From an uncultured bacterium (GTDB taxonomy: Bacteria > Patescibacteriota > Minisyncoccia > Spechtbacterales > HO2-43-30), in contig CAJXHR010000038.1 in assembly GCA_913054525.1 (NCBI GenBank), positions 1-6,424 of the forward strand: 6,424 bases of DNA. The letters are read 5' to 3'. The stretch's first letter is position 1, and every line of letters starts with the position of its first letter. Of this stretch, positions 5,658-6,424 are shown piece by piece. The notes below the pieces were generated by a model. It was not told the origin of the DNA and made no database searches. It saw only the letters and a list, made by a program, of their open reading frames with translations. The translations under genes and the position numbers were made by a program.

Positions 5658-6422
5658 TTATACGACCCACCCGATAAGCACGATGCCGCCTACAAAGAGC
5701 GCGAGGTGCACGAGATCGTACTTATGCTCACTGCGGTGATGTATCTCGGGAATGAGATCCGAGAGAGAAATATATATGAATACTCCAACTGCAAAGGCTA
5801 TTACAAAAGGGGTGAAACCTTCAATAGCCGGCGCGATGAAAAAAGTTATTACGGCTCCGACAAGCGTCGCTGATGCCGTTACAAAATTCAAGAGAAGTGT
5901 TTTTGCTTTTGAAAATCCGGCATGAAGCATTACTCCAAAATCCGCAATCTCTTGGGGAAGCTCATGCGCTATTACTCCTATCGCCACTCCTACCCCCAGC
6001 GAAAAATCCGTAAGAAAAGCGACTGCTATCAAGACCCCGTCCACGAAATTATGAAGGCCGTCTCCAATAAGCAAAAGATATGCCTTCGCGGCAATCCCGC
6101 TTTCCTCGGGATGATCGCCGTGCTTTGTATGCTCCGCGGCATGAATTCTGTGATGGTGATACCACCATAAGAATCTTTCCAATGTAAAAAACACCACAAT
6201 AGCAACAACAGCGGTGAGCGCGACTTTATGTATATCACCGATTTCCTCAAGGGCCTTCGGAAGCAAATCCAAAAATGCCACGCCAAGAAGCACGCCCGCC
6301 GCAAAGCTAATCAAAAATAATGAAAGTTTTTTAGCTAGCTGCTCCTTCCATAGCAAAACAAGCCCCCCAGCCATGGAGAGTATAGAACCAGCAAGTGAAA
6401 AAAGTATAATCCAAGCTAACAT
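5658..6422 (-). CDS. ZIP-family metal (zinc/iron) transporter
   Basis: ZIP proteins carry divalent metals, mostly Zn2+ and Fe2+, into the cytoplasm. The 254 residues form eight predicted helices at about 3-24, 33-55, 66-87, 112-136, 142-166, 174-198, 203-224 and 235-253, the normal ZIP layout and length. The metal-site helices are clear: HNFVDG (124-129) in helix 4 and HELPQE (152-157 region: His153, Glu154, Gln156, Glu157) in helix 5. The second is the KE4/LIV-1-like HELPHE signature with Gln for the second His, a variant I recall in many bacterial members. A His-rich loop (89-104, about seven His) between helices 3 and 4 is a likely metal-sensing or metal-holding loop. The ATG at 6422 is two bases from the window edge, so its ribosome site is unseen; it fits the family N-terminus, but an upstream start cannot be excluded. 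The actual metal cannot be read from the sequence. Confidence 0.93.
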   Translation of the reverse strand: MLAWIILFSLAGSILSMAGGLVLLWKEQLAKKLSLFLISFAAGVLLGVAFLDLLPKALEEIGDIHKVALTAVVAIVVFFTLERFLWWYHHHRIHAAEHTKHGDHPEESGIAAKAYLLLIGDGLHNFVDGVLIAVAFLTDFSLGVGVAIGVIAHELPQEIADFGVMLHAGFSKAKTLLLNFVTASATLVGAVITFFIAPAIEGFTPFVIAFAVGVFIYISLSDLIPEIHHRSEHKYDLVHLALFVGGIVLIGWVV

Positions 6423-6424
6423 AT

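Noticed and set aside
1..6424. Alternative genetic code with TGA read as glycine
   Set aside because: All genes read through at full expected length under the standard code with conserved glycines as GGN; the lack of TGA stops among five genes is too few to argue recoding.

Overview
All the genes I can support lie on the minus strand, so the biological order runs from high to low coordinates: a ZIP-family metal transporter (start at the window edge), a class 2 dihydroorotate dehydrogenase (pyrD), a small four-helix membrane protein, pheS, pheT, and the N-terminal half of gyrB running off the left edge. No RNA gene, CRISPR array, insertion sequence or prophage gene was seen. Plus-strand open frames are shadows of these genes.

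The window looks like a compact, slightly AT-rich bacterial chromosome. The inferred host is a streamlined, host-dependent lineage of the Patescibacteria/CPR (Parcubacteria-like) type. Reasons are the short PheT without its N-terminal tRNA-binding OB domain, a ZIP transporter with the HELPQE signature and a His-rich loop, a small four-helix membrane protein of a kind I associate with these genomes, a divergent PyrD, and very tight gene spacing. This placement comes from family resemblance, not from a database search. The standard genetic code fits all genes; the five visible stops are TAA (four) and TAG (one).

Layout: zip (5658-6422) ends in a hairpin-plus-T-tract terminator (5603-5632) that overlaps a possible pyrD promoter. 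pyrD (4451-5569) has the only strong Shine-Dalgarno sequence in the window, and its stop codon lies inside its own terminator (4443-4470). A promoter follows at once (4407-4435) and should start a near-leaderless transcript for the membrane protein (4052-4399), pheS (TAATG overlap) and pheT (1 nt gap). That unit ends at a short hairpin (980-1001), directly followed by a gyrB promoter (949-977) whose -10 box is so close to the ATG that this message is also probably leaderless.

The genes cover tRNA charging (PheS and PheT form one enzyme), DNA supercoiling, the one redox step of pyrimidine synthesis, and metal import. The most interesting observations are: a 33 bp GC-rich double palindrome sitting in frame inside pheT, like the protein-coding palindromic elements of Rickettsia; a PheT that lacks the OB domain and carries Gln at an editing-site Glu; a PyrD with changed FMN/orotate contacts; and junctions where terminators, promoters, stops and starts are packed into or beside one another. 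I found no new multi-gene defence or mobile system.
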